Assembly (NCBI RefSeq): GCF_000787775.1
Contig: NZ_BBPM01000005.1
Coordinates: 62,001-126,000 of the forward strand
Reading direction: 5' to 3'
Source: Streptacidiphilus carbonis
GTDB lineage: Bacteria > Actinomycetota > Actinomycetes > Streptomycetales > Streptomycetaceae
DNA: 64,000 nt
Made by a program: the position numbers and the translations under genes. The notes beneath the pieces were generated by a model, which was not told the origin of the DNA, ran no database searches, and saw only the letters and a program-made list of their open reading frames with translations. This document shows positions 41,334-50,561 of the stretch, one piece after another. Within the stretch, counting starts at the first letter, position 1. Each line of letters opens with the position of its first letter.

Positions 41334-44300
41334 TCACCCGTGCCCTCCGCCGTCGGCGGGCTCGGGGCGCAGCCGCAGCGTGAGGATCTGGAAGGGGCGC
41401 AGCCGCAGCCGGAGCCCGTCCGGCCCCTGCGCCGGCACGGCGGCAGGCCTGAGCTCGGTGGTGCCCGACGGCTCGCCCGGCACGGGCTGCGGCCACGGCT
41501 GCTCCAGCAGGTCGCAGTCCCAGGCGGCGGCGAGCGGGAACCCGGTCGACAGGCGCGCCGCGGCGGCTCCGCCGCCCGACTCGTACAGCCGTACCACCAC
41601 GTCCCCGCTGCGGTCGTCCGCCAGCTTGACCGACTCCACCAGGACCGCGTCGTTGTCGAGGACGACCAGCGGAGCGGCCCGGACGGCGGCCGCACGCAGC
41701 GGCAGCGACAGCGCGTAGCCGCCCGCGATGGCCTGCTCGACCCCGGCGCCGGGGGCGAAAGCGTAGCTGAAGCGGTGCCGGCCCCGGTCGGCCTGCGGGT
41801 CCGGGCTGTGCGGGGCGCGCAGCAGGGACAGCCGCACCGTGGTGGTGGTACCGCCGTCGGTACGGGTGTCGCGGTGCAGGTCGTGGCCGTAGGTGGAGTC
41901 GGTCAGCAGCGCGGCGCCCCAGCCCCACTCGCCGACGTGGATCCAGCGGTGCCCCCACAGCTCGAAACGGGCCGCGTCCCAGCTGGTGTTCTCGTGGGTC
42001 GGCCGGCGCACATGGCCGAACTGGATCTCGGCGCTCTCGTGCTCGGCGTGGACGTCGATCGGCCACGCCGCCTTGAGCACGGTGTCGCGTTCCTGCCAGT
42101 CGATGTCGTTGCGCACCGTCAGCCAGGGGCTCTCCGCGGCGAGTTCGATGTGTTGGACGAAGCGCGACGCTCCGTGGGTGCGCTCGACGCGGACGGCTGC
42201 CAGCAGCGGCCCGGCGTCGGTCAGGGTGACGGACTCGGCGCGGTCGAGGTCGCGGACGGTGTCGCGGTAGTAGGCGTCCAGGTTCCAGGCCGACCACAGG
42301 GTGGGGTCGTCCGGGTGGACCTGCAGCAGGTTGCCCGCGGCACCGGGCGCGATCGCCTCGCGGTCCGCCGCGTGGTCGTGCACGGAGGTCACCAGGCCGC
42401 GGCGGTCGACCACGACCCGCAGCCGGCCGTTGTCCAGGACGTAGCCGCCGTCCTCGGCGCTGGCGGTTACCGGCTGCGCGGGGACCGTCGCCGTACCGGA
42501 GCCGAGGGCGGGCGCCTGGGCCAGCAGGGCGGTCCTGCCGTCCGAGAGGAGCTGGCCCGCGGTCCCGTCCGGGCCGTCCGCCGCGGTCCGGTCCGGCATC
42601 TGCTCCGGCGTCAGGAAGGCGACCTCGCGGCGCGGCAGCGGGCCGCTGTTCAGAAAGCCCGGCGCACCGGGCAGCTGTGCCACCGCCGTGCCGATGACCT
42701 GCTCCAGCTCCCGCTGGATCTCGCCGTACTCGCGTTCGGCCTGCCGGTGCACCCAGGCGATGGACGAGCCGGGCAGGATGTCGTGGAACTGGTTGAGCAG
42801 CACCCGCCGCCAGATCCGCTCCAGCCGCTCGAAGGGGTAGTCCGCGCCCGCCTGCACGGCCGCCGTCGCGGACCACAGCTCGGCCTCGCGCAGCAGGGCC
42901 TCGGCGCGGCGGTTGCCCCGTTTGGTGCGCGCCTGACTGGTGTAGGTGCCCCGGTGGTTCTCCAGATAGAGCTCGCCGCGCCAGACCGGGAGCTGGTCGT
43001 ACTCGGCCTGCGCGGCGGCGAAGAAGGCGTCCGGCGCTTCGACCACGACGCGGGGCGACCCCTCCAGGTCCCGCAGCCGGCGGGCCTTCTCCAGCATCGA
43101 GGGGGTGGGGCCGCCACCGCCGTCGCCGTGGCCGAACGGCACCAGCGACCGGCCGGCCACCCCCTTCTCCGCGAAGTTGGCCTCGGTGTGGGCGAGTTCG
43201 GCCCCGGTGAGCTCGGCGTTGTAGGTGTCGACGGGCGGGAAGTGGGTGAAGACGCGCGAGCCGTCGATGCCCTCCCAGGCGAAGGTGTGGTGCGGCAGCC
43301 GGTTGGTCTCGTTCCAGGAGAGCTTCTGGGTGAGGAACCAGCGGGCGCCGGCCAGCCTGGCGAGCTGGGGATAGGCGGCGGTGTAGCCGAACGAGTCGGG
43401 CAGCCAGACGCCGTCCTGCCCGATGCCGAACTCCTCGGCGAAGAAGCGTCGGCCGTACACGAGTTGGCGGGCCAGCGCCTCGCCACCGGGGAGGTTGCCG
43501 TCGGCCTCCACCCACATGCCGCCGACCGGCGCCCAGACGCCGTCGGCGACGGCCTTCCTGATCCGGGCGAAGACCTCCGGGTACTGCTCCTTCATCCACG
43601 CGTACTGCTGCGCGGAGGAGCAGGCGAAGACCAGTTCGGGGTACTCCTCGGCGAGGGTCGTCATATTGGTGAAGGTGCGCGCGCACTTGCGCACCGTCTC
43701 CCGGACCGGCCACAGCCAGGCGGAGTCGATATGGGCGTGCCCGACCGCCGAGACGGTGTGGGCGGAGGCGTGCGCGGGCCGGGCGAGCACGTCGGCCAGC
43801 CGGTTCCGGGCCTCCGCGGCCGTGCCCGCGACATCGGCGGGGTCCACGGCCTCGGCCGCGCGGCGCAGCGCGTGCAGGATTCCATGGCGCCGCGAGGAGC
43901 CCTCGGGCAGTTGGTGCATCAGTTCGTCGAGCACCTCGACGTCGTGGATCAGGTGCCAGACGTCCTCCTCGCGCACCGCGATCTCGGCCTGCGCCAGGCG
44001 GTAGAGGTGTTCGGTGCCGGCGGTCTCCGGCGAGCCGAGGTGGGTGTTGCGGCCGGCGCTGCCCAAGATCCAGGGGTTGGCGGCGAGTTCCACGAGCAGG
44101 TCGACGCCCGCACCGGCGGTGGCGGACCGGCTGAGCAGGACGCTGCGGTGGTAGGGGTGCAGTCCCTGGAGCGGTGTGCCGTGGGCGTCGTGGACCAGGC
44201 CCTCGGCCTGGCCGCCGGGGCCGCGGGTGAGGTCGAAGCCGAGGTCGAAGACGGCCTCGACGCGGCGACCGGCCCACTCCCGGGGGATCTGCGCGCGCGC

Positions 44301-44516
44301 CCGGAGCCAGGTGGTCGACCACGGGCCGCCCCAGCTGGAGCCGAGGGCGAACGGCTGGTAGCCGGCGTTCAGTGCCTCGGCGACCGGAACGGGCTCGCCG
44401 TCGACCTGCCAGGCACTCAGGGTCAGCGGGTGGGCGGCGCTGTGGAGGGCGGGTCGCAGCACCCGGTCCAGCAGCTTGCGGATCCGGGCCTCGGTGATCC
44501 GGCGGTCGTCATGCAC
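41334..44516 (-). CDS. GH38 alpha-mannosidase
   Basis: The 1060-residue enzyme has no signal peptide, so it is cytoplasmic. GH38 marks: zinc-site 'AVGHAHIDSAWLWPVRETVRKCARTF', nucleophile Asp in 'WLPDSFGYTAAYPQL', 'LSWNETNRLPHHTF', and zinc/structural 'LLNQFHDILPGSSIAWVH'. The all-beta C-terminal domains follow ('THENTSWDAARFELWGHRW'). It hydrolyses alpha-mannosides from the non-reducing end. I start at the GTG at 44514-44516 because the next residues (HDDR) match the start of the paralogue encoded upstream and AAGGA precedes it. It is fourth in the operon, 127 bases after its paralogue. Confidence 0.92.
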   Translation of the reverse strand: MHDDRRITEARIRKLLDRVLRPALHSAAHPLTLSAWQVDGEPVPVAEALNAGYQPFALGSSWGGPWSTTWLRARAQIPREWAGRRVEAVFDLGFDLTRGPGGQAEGLVHDAHGTPLQGLHPYHRSVLLSRSATAGAGVDLLVELAANPWILGSAGRNTHLGSPETAGTEHLYRLAQAEIAVREEDVWHLIHDVEVLDELMHQLPEGSSRRHGILHALRRAAEAVDPADVAGTAAEARNRLADVLARPAHASAHTVSAVGHAHIDSAWLWPVRETVRKCARTFTNMTTLAEEYPELVFACSSAQQYAWMKEQYPEVFARIRKAVADGVWAPVGGMWVEADGNLPGGEALARQLVYGRRFFAEEFGIGQDGVWLPDSFGYTAAYPQLARLAGARWFLTQKLSWNETNRLPHHTFAWEGIDGSRVFTHFPPVDTYNAELTGAELAHTEANFAEKGVAGRSLVPFGHGDGGGGPTPSMLEKARRLRDLEGSPRVVVEAPDAFFAAAQAEYDQLPVWRGELYLENHRGTYTSQARTKRGNRRAEALLREAELWSATAAVQAGADYPFERLERIWRRVLLNQFHDILPGSSIAWVHRQAEREYGEIQRELEQVIGTAVAQLPGAPGFLNSGPLPRREVAFLTPEQMPDRTAADGPDGTAGQLLSDGRTALLAQAPALGSGTATVPAQPVTASAEDGGYVLDNGRLRVVVDRRGLVTSVHDHAADREAIAPGAAGNLLQVHPDDPTLWSAWNLDAYYRDTVRDLDRAESVTLTDAGPLLAAVRVERTHGASRFVQHIELAAESPWLTVRNDIDWQERDTVLKAAWPIDVHAEHESAEIQFGHVRRPTHENTSWDAARFELWGHRWIHVGEWGWGAALLTDSTYGHDLHRDTRTDGGTTTTVRLSLLRAPHSPDPQADRGRHRFSYAFAPGAGVEQAIAGGYALSLPLRAAAVRAAPLVVLDNDAVLVESVKLADDRSGDVVVRLYESGGGAAAARLSTGFPLAAAWDCDLLEQPWPQPVPGEPSGTTELRPAAVPAQGPDGLRLRLRPFQILTLRLRPEPADGGGHG

Positions 44517-44643
44517 GGGGAAGGTCCTTCCAGGGGTCCTGCGCGCGGTCCGCGGCGGGGGTGGGCGGGCGTAGGGTGTCGCCTGCCCGGCCGAGCCGCC
44601 GCCCCGCAGCCTGCGCCGCTCCACACGTCACCCATGAGTGCTG

Positions 44644-47600
44644 TCAGGCTCGCGGAATGCGCAGGGTCAGCAGTTGGAAGGGCCGCAGGTCCAGTCCGGC
44701 GGCTCCGTCCTGGACCGCAGGTGGTGCGGACTGCGTGAGAGGGCGCTCCAGCAGGTCGGTCCGGACGGCGCGGTCCACGGCGAAGCCGTCGGCGACGGAC
44801 ACGGCGGCCCGCGTACGGCCGCCGTGGGCCTCGTAGAGGCGGACCACCAGGTCACCGCTGCGGTCGTCGGCCAGCTTCACCGAGCTGACCACCACCCCGT
44901 CCCCGGCCACGGACACCACGGGCGCCACCGGGGTCGCCGCACCGGTGACCTTGCGCTCGGGCAGGTTGGCACGGTAGCCCTCGCGCACCGCGTCGCCGAT
45001 CGTCGCACCCGGTACCAGCGCGTGGCGGAAGCGGTGCACCCCCTGGTCCGTCTCCGGGTCGGGGTAGCGCGGCGCGCGCAGCAGCGACGCCCGCACCGTG
45101 GTGGTGGTGCCCGCGTCGGCGGCGCGTACCGCGCGGGTGACGTCATGGCCGTAGGTGGCGTCGTTGACCACAGCCACCCCCCAGCCCGGCTCGTCGACGT
45201 GGACGAAGCGGTGGTTGCAGGCCTCGAACTTCGCCCATTCCCAGCTGGTGTTCTGATGGGTGGGCCGGTACACGTGCCCGAACTGGGTCTCCGAGGCGTA
45301 CCGGTCCGCCTTCACGTCCAGCGGGAACGCCAGCTTCAGGAAGCGCTCGCGCTCGTGCCAGTCCACCTCGGTTTCGATGTCCAGCCGCCGCACGCCGTTG
45401 GGCACCGACAGCAGCTGGGTGACCCTGGACCCGCCGAAGACCCGCTCGATGCGCACCGAGGTGCCCTGCACGCCCAGGGACTCCACCTCGACCAGGTCGC
45501 GGCCGGTGTTGCGGTAGAAGGCGTCGACGTCCCAGGCGTCCCACTGGTTCGGGAAGTCGGGGTGCAGCTGCAGCAGGTTGGCCGCCGCTCCCGGGGCGAC
45601 CGCCTCGCGGTCGGCCGCGAGGTCGTAGGCCGACACCACCAGCCCGCGGGTGTCGATCTCGACCCGCAGCAGGCCGTTGTCCAGGACGTAGCCCCCGCCC
45701 TGGCGCGGCGTCGGCGCGACCGCGCCGCCCGCGGACCCGGGTGCGGCGGCGCCGGCGGGCACCCCGCCGCGCGGGTGCGGTGCGCCGTTGAACACCAGCT
45801 CGACCGAGCCCTCCCCGGCCAGCGCCCGCTGCGCGCCCGCGATGATCCCCTCCAGCTCCTCGCCCAGCCGGGCATAGGTCCGCCGCGCCTCGCGGTGCAC
45901 CCAGGCGATGGACGAACCGGGAAGGATATCGTGGAACTGGTGCAGCAGCACCGACTTCCAGATCCGGTCCAACTCCTGGTAGGGGTACCGGAATCCGGCG
46001 CGCACCGCTGCCGTCGCGGCCCACAGCTCGGCCTCCGCCAGCAGCGACTCGCTGCGCCGGTTGCCGCGCTTGGTCTGCGCCTGGCTGGTCAGCGTGGCCC
46101 GGTGCAGCTCCAGGTACAGTTCGCCGACCCAGACCGCCGGGTTCGGGTACTCGGCCTCGGCCTTGTCGAAGAACGCAGCGGGGGCCTCCCACCGCACGCT
46201 GGCTGAGCCCTCCAGGCTGCGCAGCCGGGCCGCCTTGGCGACCATCTCGCGGGTGGTGCCACCCCCGCCGTCCCCGAAACCGGTCGGCGCCAGCGACCGG
46301 GTGGCGACCCCCTTCTCCTTGAAGTTGCGTGCCGCGTGGGCGATCTGACGCCCGTTCATCTCGCAGTTGTAGGTGTCGACCGGCGGGAAGTGGGTGAAGA
46401 CCCGGCTTCCGTCGATGCCCTCCCACAGGAAGGTGTGGTGCGGGAAGCTGTTGGTCCGGCTCCAGGAGATCTTCTGGGTGAGCAGTCGCCGGGCTCCGGC
46501 CGCCCTGATGATCTGCGGCAGCCCGGCGGCGAAGCCGAAGGTGTCCGGCAGCCACGCCTCCTGGCTGTCGATGCCGAACTCCTCGATGAAGAACCGCTTG
46601 CCGTGGACGAACTGCCGCACCATCGCCTCGGAGCCGGGCATGTTGGTGTCGGACTCCACCCACATGCCGCCGACCGGGACGAACCGGCCGTCCGCCACCG
46701 CCTTCTTGACGCCGGCCCAGACCTCCGGCCGGTGCTCCTTGAGCCAGGCGAACTGCTGGGCCTGGGACATGGCGAAGACGAACTCGGGCTCCGCCTCGAT
46801 CAGCGCGGTCATGTTGGAGGCGGTCCTGGCGACCTTGCGCACCGTCTCGCGCAGCGGCCACAGCCACGCCGAGTCGATGTGGGCGTGGCCGACCGCGCTG
46901 ATCCGGTGCGCGGCGGGGGCGGCGGGCGCGGCCAGCACGCCCGCCAGTTCGTCCCGGGCCGCCTGGGCGGTGCCGTTGACGTCCTGCAGGTCCAGTGCGT
47001 CCAGGGCCCGGCCGACCGAGCGCAGGATCTCGAAACGGCGCGCGCCGTCCAGCGGGAGCTGGGCCATCAGCTCGCCGAGCACCTCCAGGTCCATGGCCAG
47101 GTTCCACACCGTCTCGTCGAACACGGCCAGCCGCATCGACCCCAGGACGTACTGGGGCGCGTCGCCGGCGGTGGCCCTGTCCCCCATCGGCGTGGGCTGG
47201 AAGGGCACACCGCCGGCGTCCAGGTCCGGATTGGAGGCCGCCTCGATCCGCCAGTGCACCTCCTCACCGCCGGCCACCGGGGAGTCCAGCCGCACATAGG
47301 AGTTGCGCGGATGCAGGCCCTTGACCGGAGAGCCGTCGGGCAGGTATACGAGGCCCTCGCACTGGAAGCCGGGGGTGCGCGGGGTGAAGCCGAGGTCGAG
47401 CACGGCCTCGACGGTGGAGCCGGCCCATTCGGCGGGAACCCTTCCGGAGACCTTGAACCAGCTGGTCCCCCAGGGCGCGCCCCAGGCGGTGCCCGCGGCG
47501 ATGGGGCGGGTCGGCGCCGCCAGACCCTCGGCCACGGTCACGGGTTCACCCGCGGTGGACCAGATCTCGACGTCCAGCGGCGCCGTCAGCGGGTGGACGG

Positions 47601-47667
47601 CCGGATGGATGCGCTCCCGCAGGACGCGCGCCAGTCGTGCTTCGACCAGTTCTCGGTCGTCGTGCAT
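44644..47667 (-). CDS. GH38 alpha-mannosidase, paralogue
   Basis: A 1007-residue cytoplasmic GH38 enzyme starting MHDDRELVEARL at the ATG 47665-47667, with AGGAG eight bases upstream. It shows 'AVGHAHIDSAWLWPLRET', nucleophile 'WLPDTFGFAAGLPQI', 'ISWSRTNSFPHHTFLWEGIDGSRVFTHFPP' and 'LLHQFHDILPGSSIAWVH'. It shares long stretches with the downstream gene at 41334-44516, so the pair arose by duplication. Differences cluster in the N-terminal beta region, which may reflect distinct linkage preferences. Expected role: release of mannose from imported manno-oligosaccharides. Confidence 0.93.
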   Translation of the reverse strand: MHDDRELVEARLARVLRERIHPAVHPLTAPLDVEIWSTAGEPVTVAEGLAAPTRPIAAGTAWGAPWGTSWFKVSGRVPAEWAGSTVEAVLDLGFTPRTPGFQCEGLVYLPDGSPVKGLHPRNSYVRLDSPVAGGEEVHWRIEAASNPDLDAGGVPFQPTPMGDRATAGDAPQYVLGSMRLAVFDETVWNLAMDLEVLGELMAQLPLDGARRFEILRSVGRALDALDLQDVNGTAQAARDELAGVLAAPAAPAAHRISAVGHAHIDSAWLWPLRETVRKVARTASNMTALIEAEPEFVFAMSQAQQFAWLKEHRPEVWAGVKKAVADGRFVPVGGMWVESDTNMPGSEAMVRQFVHGKRFFIEEFGIDSQEAWLPDTFGFAAGLPQIIRAAGARRLLTQKISWSRTNSFPHHTFLWEGIDGSRVFTHFPPVDTYNCEMNGRQIAHAARNFKEKGVATRSLAPTGFGDGGGGTTREMVAKAARLRSLEGSASVRWEAPAAFFDKAEAEYPNPAVWVGELYLELHRATLTSQAQTKRGNRRSESLLAEAELWAATAAVRAGFRYPYQELDRIWKSVLLHQFHDILPGSSIAWVHREARRTYARLGEELEGIIAGAQRALAGEGSVELVFNGAPHPRGGVPAGAAAPGSAGGAVAPTPRQGGGYVLDNGLLRVEIDTRGLVVSAYDLAADREAVAPGAAANLLQLHPDFPNQWDAWDVDAFYRNTGRDLVEVESLGVQGTSVRIERVFGGSRVTQLLSVPNGVRRLDIETEVDWHERERFLKLAFPLDVKADRYASETQFGHVYRPTHQNTSWEWAKFEACNHRFVHVDEPGWGVAVVNDATYGHDVTRAVRAADAGTTTTVRASLLRAPRYPDPETDQGVHRFRHALVPGATIGDAVREGYRANLPERKVTGAATPVAPVVSVAGDGVVVSSVKLADDRSGDLVVRLYEAHGGRTRAAVSVADGFAVDRAVRTDLLERPLTQSAPPAVQDGAAGLDLRPFQLLTLRIPRA

Positions 47668-47737
47668 GGGGTGGGTCTCCTGTTGCTGGGAGCGTGTGGG
47701 CACGGGTCCGATGGCGCCGATGTCGCCGGACTGCCGG

Positions 47738-48835
47738 TCAGACCACCGGGGAGGGGCGCTCGCAGGTGCTGACGACCGGGAGCGCACGGCCCTGGTCCGC
47801 GGCGTCCATGAGAGTGAGCATCACATCCAGTACGTGCGCGGCCAGTTCGGCCGAGGCGCGGTGCGGACGGCCCTGCGCCAAGGCCTCGGCCAGATCGGCG
47901 AGGCCGGTGCCGCGACCGGCGTCCCGGTAGCCGGCGCCGACCGGCACCACCTCCCAGCCGGCGCCGCGGTTGATCTCGACCGGCCCGTCGAAGCCGTTGG
48001 GATCGGGCACGGACAGCGATGCCTCGGTGCCGTGCACCTCGATCCGCGGCAGCCGGGCGGCATGGACGTCGAAACTCATCATCAGGGTGCTCAGCGCCCC
48101 GTCCGCGTGTTCCAGCACACCGGTGATGTGGGTGTCCACCTCCACCGGGAAGCTGTCCCCGGCCCGGGGGCCGCCGCCGATGGTGCGCCGGGCACGCGGC
48201 CGGGACGAGGCCCCGGTCACCCTGACCACCGGGCCGAGCAGGTGCACCAGGGCGGACAGGTAGTAGGGACCCATGTCCAGCAGCGGGCCCCCGCCGGGCC
48301 GGTAGTAGAACTCCGGGTCCGGATGCCATGTCTCGTGGCCGGCGGTGGTCATGAACGCGGTGGCGGCGACGGGCCGGCCGATCAGCCCGTCGTCGACGGC
48401 CTTGCGTGCGCTCTGGACGCCGGTGCCGAGAACGGTGTCGGGGGCACAGGCCACCCGCAGTCCCGCTGCCCGGGCCGCGGCCAGGACGGTTTCCGCTTCC
48501 TTCCGGTCGACCGCGAGCGGTTTCTCGCCGTAGACGTGCTTTCCCGCGCCCAGCGCGGTGAGGGCGACCTCGGCGTGCGCGGCGGGGATGGTCAGGTTCA
48601 GCACCGCGTCCACGTCCTCCCGGGCGACCAGCTCGGCGACCGACCCGACGACCGCGACCTCGCTCCCGTTGCCCGCTCCCCCGGCCGATCCCCGCTGGGC
48701 CAGGCTCTGCGCGCGCTGCGGGTCGAGGTCGGTGACGGCGGTGAGCCGGACCGACGTCAGGCGGTCCAGGGTGTCGAGATAGGCTCCGCTGATCTTGCCC
48801 GCGCCCACGATGCCGATCTTCAGCGGCTCGCCCAC
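47738..48835 (-). CDS. Gfo/Idh/MocA-family oxidoreductase
   Basis: A 365-residue NAD(P)-dependent sugar oxidoreductase. It has the Rossmann motif 'KIGIVGAGKISGAYLDTL' at the N terminus, the 'EKPLAVDRKEAE' motif holding the catalytic Lys, and the C-terminal beta-sheet domain with 'GGGPLLDMGPYYLSALVHLLG', whose Asp and Tyr/His positions are typical. The GTG start overlaps the ThuA-like stop by 16 bases and has AAAGGGG upstream. The pairing of such an oxidoreductase with a ThuA-like protein recurs in disaccharide and sugar-alcohol loci. The exact substrate is unknown. Confidence 0.9.
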   Translation of the reverse strand: MGEPLKIGIVGAGKISGAYLDTLDRLTSVRLTAVTDLDPQRAQSLAQRGSAGGAGNGSEVAVVGSVAELVAREDVDAVLNLTIPAAHAEVALTALGAGKHVYGEKPLAVDRKEAETVLAAARAAGLRVACAPDTVLGTGVQSARKAVDDGLIGRPVAATAFMTTAGHETWHPDPEFYYRPGGGPLLDMGPYYLSALVHLLGPVVRVTGASSRPRARRTIGGGPRAGDSFPVEVDTHITGVLEHADGALSTLMMSFDVHAARLPRIEVHGTEASLSVPDPNGFDGPVEINRGAGWEVVPVGAGYRDAGRGTGLADLAEALAQGRPHRASAELAAHVLDVMLTLMDAADQGRALPVVSTCERPSPVV

Positions 48836-49479
48836 AGCAGTCCCCTTTCGGTCATCGTGCGGACCTCAGGCACGTCGAAGTCGTCGGGCTTGTGCCCGAT
48901 GGTCGAGACGAACACCCGCCCCGCGCCCCAGGTCCGGGTCCAGACGGCGGGCATCACCGCGGGCCGGTCGCGCAGGTCGTCGGGCGGGAAGGTGCTGGTG
49001 GCCAGCACCTCGATATGCGGGTCGGTGAGCACCCAGTACTGCTCGGTGTGCACGTCGAAGTCCTGCAGCCCCGCGATGACGGGGTGCTCCGCCTGTTCCG
49101 GCAGCAGGTGCACGGTGTGGTCGTGGAAGCCCGGCGGGTGCATCACGAACCGGCCGCCGGTCAGCAGGTGGTAGCCGTGGTCGAGGAAGGAGTCGACGAT
49201 GCCGCCGTGCCAGCCGGCCAGTCCGCTGCCGGCGCGGACCGCCGCGGCGAGGTTCGCGCTCTGCTCGGGGCTGATCGTGCCCATGGTCCAGCACTGCACG
49301 ATCAGATCGGTGGCGGCCAGTCGTTCGGCGTCCTCGTAGACCGCGAGGTCCTCGAAGGTCTCGACGGCGAAACCCCGGTCCTTCAGGAAGGGGACGAAGT
49401 CGTCGCTGATCGCCACGGGCTGGTGCCCGTCCCAGCCGCCGCGGACGACCAGCGCCCGCCGGGTCGTGTGAGTGGTCAA
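48820..49479 (-). CDS. ThuA-like protein (trehalose-utilisation family)
   Basis: About 219 residues, with a class-I-glutamine-amidotransferase-like fold. Key parts are 'RALVVRGGWDGHQP' at the start, 'DLIVQCWTMGTISPEQSANLAAAVRAGSGLAGWHGG', 'LTGGRFVMHPPGFHDHTVHLL', and 'PAVWTRTWGAGRVFVSTIGHKPDDF'. I place the start at the TTG at 49477-49479; the frame upstream crosses the promoter. ThuA proteins occur with Gfo/Idh oxidoreductases and may take part in 3-keto-sugar metabolism. It is the first gene of the mannosidase operon. Confidence 0.82.
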   Translation of the reverse strand: MTTHTTRRALVVRGGWDGHQPVAISDDFVPFLKDRGFAVETFEDLAVYEDAERLAATDLIVQCWTMGTISPEQSANLAAAVRAGSGLAGWHGGIVDSFLDHGYHLLTGGRFVMHPPGFHDHTVHLLPEQAEHPVIAGLQDFDVHTEQYWVLTDPHIEVLATSTFPPDDLRDRPAVMPAVWTRTWGAGRVFVSTIGHKPDDFDVPEVRTMTERGLLWASR

Positions 49480-49814
49480 GGTGAATGCACGCTCCCATCG
49501 GCACCGTGCGAGGTAGCGCACGGCATGGGGTGGTGGTCGCTTTCCCGGCGAACCTACGAACGGCCCTGATGGTTTGTCAATACGTTGGACGAACTCGGGA
49601 ACAGAGGCTCCGCCGCGCTCGCGACACCCCTGCACGAGGGCTCGGCGATATCGGCAGGCCACCCTGAGTGACCACTCCTGCTCAATCGGCCCTTCACCCT
49701 GCCCCTTGGGGTCCAGACCCCCGGGACGGCGGACCCGCCGCCATTGACTAACCCCAGTCAATGGATTTGGTGTCCGGGGGCGCACCGGCCACTCCTCGTC
49801 GGCCTATGCCCGGC
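49480..49814. other. Intergenic region upstream of the ThuA-like gene, 335 bases
   Basis: This lies between the YciO-like gene (stop 49815) and the ThuA-like gene, both on the minus strand. It contains the consensus-like promoter at 49551-49580. Frames across it show no recognisable protein. Confidence 0.6.
49551..49580 (-). promoter_or_regulatory. Sigma-70-type promoter of the mannosidase operon
   Basis: On the minus strand a perfect -35 TTGACA (49580-49575), an 18-base spacer and TAGGTT (49556-49551) give a vegetative-type promoter with a predicted leader of about 65 bases before the TTG start of the ThuA-like gene. It is the best consensus match I found in the window. Confidence 0.7.
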
Positions 49815-50435
49815 TCACTCGAACCGCGTGGCGTCGCCCGCCCCGCGCCGTACGATTTCCGCGTCCCCGTCCGAGAAGTCGATGACCGTGGTCGGCTCGG
49901 TACCGCAGTCGCCCGAGTCGAGCACGGCGTCCAGCACATGGTCGAGGCGTTCCTTGATCTCCCAGCCCTGCGTCATCGGCTCGTCCTCGCCGGGCAGCAG
50001 CAGCGTGCTGGAGACCAGCGGCTCGCCGAGCTCGGTGAGCAGGGCCTGGGCGACCACATGGTCGGGGATCCGCACCCCCACGGTCCGCTTCTTCGGGTGC
50101 AGCAGTTGCCTCGGCACCTCGGAGGTCGCCGGGAGGATGAAGGTGTAACTGCCGGGCGTGGCCGCCTTGATCGCGCGGAACACCTTGTTGTCGATGTGCA
50201 CGAACTGCCCCAGTTGCGCGAAGTCCCGGCACACCAGGGTGAAGTGGTGACGGTCGTCGAGTTCGCGGATCGTCCGGATCCGGCTGATGCCGTCGCGGTT
50301 GCCCAGCCGGCATCCCAGCGCGAAGCACGAGTCCGTCGGGTACGCGACGAGTGCCCCGGACCGGACGAGATCCGCCACACTGCCGATGGTGCGGGGCTGC
50401 GGGTTCTCGGGGTGCACATCGAAATACTTGGCCAT
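49815..50435 (-). CDS. Sua5/YciO/YrdC-family protein
   Basis: A 206-residue protein with the YrdC fold. It opens 'MAKYFDVHPENPQPRTIG' and shows 'LVRSGALVAYPTDSCFALGCRL', the tRNA-threonylcarbamoylation family signature. It also has 'DRHHFTLVCRDFAQLGQF', 'PGSYTFILPAT', 'KRTVGVRIPDH' and 'LVSSTLLLPGED'. The start motif and 'TDSCFALG' are closer to E. coli YciO than to the essential TsaC/Sua5 that makes L-threonylcarbamoyl-AMP. Its role could be nucleotide or RNA binding rather than the housekeeping step. It is unrelated to the sugar genes around it. Confidence 0.85.
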   Translation of the reverse strand: MAKYFDVHPENPQPRTIGSVADLVRSGALVAYPTDSCFALGCRLGNRDGISRIRTIRELDDRHHFTLVCRDFAQLGQFVHIDNKVFRAIKAATPGSYTFILPATSEVPRQLLHPKKRTVGVRIPDHVVAQALLTELGEPLVSSTLLLPGEDEPMTQGWEIKERLDHVLDAVLDSGDCGTEPTTVIDFSDGDAEIVRRGAGDATRFE

Positions 50436-50498
50436 CCGAGGAGCCTAGGGGATCCCTGGTCGGATTCCCGGCCGCCACGAGGAACGGCCGCGCGGCCG

Positions 50499-50553
50499 GG
50501 TGGGTGGTGATACCGCCGACGGGCCCGATCCGCCGGCGGCATCACCACCCACC
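50499..50553 (-). terminator. Large hairpin after the GH95-like gene
   Basis: GGTGGGTGGTGAT (50499-50511) pairs exactly with 50541-50553. The enclosed sequence can pair further (CCGCCG/CGGCGG). It lies nine bases beyond the stop of the minus-strand GH95-like gene at 50562. Confidence 0.75.
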
Positions 50554-50561
50554 GCTTGCCG

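Noticed and set aside
40009-44322. One continuous 1437-codon minus-strand frame suggesting a giant fusion ending in the ROK repressor
   Set aside because: Only the last ~404 codons are protein-like; the rest is an out-of-frame reading of the GH38 gene on the same strand. A TTG start with Shine-Dalgarno at 41223 separates them.
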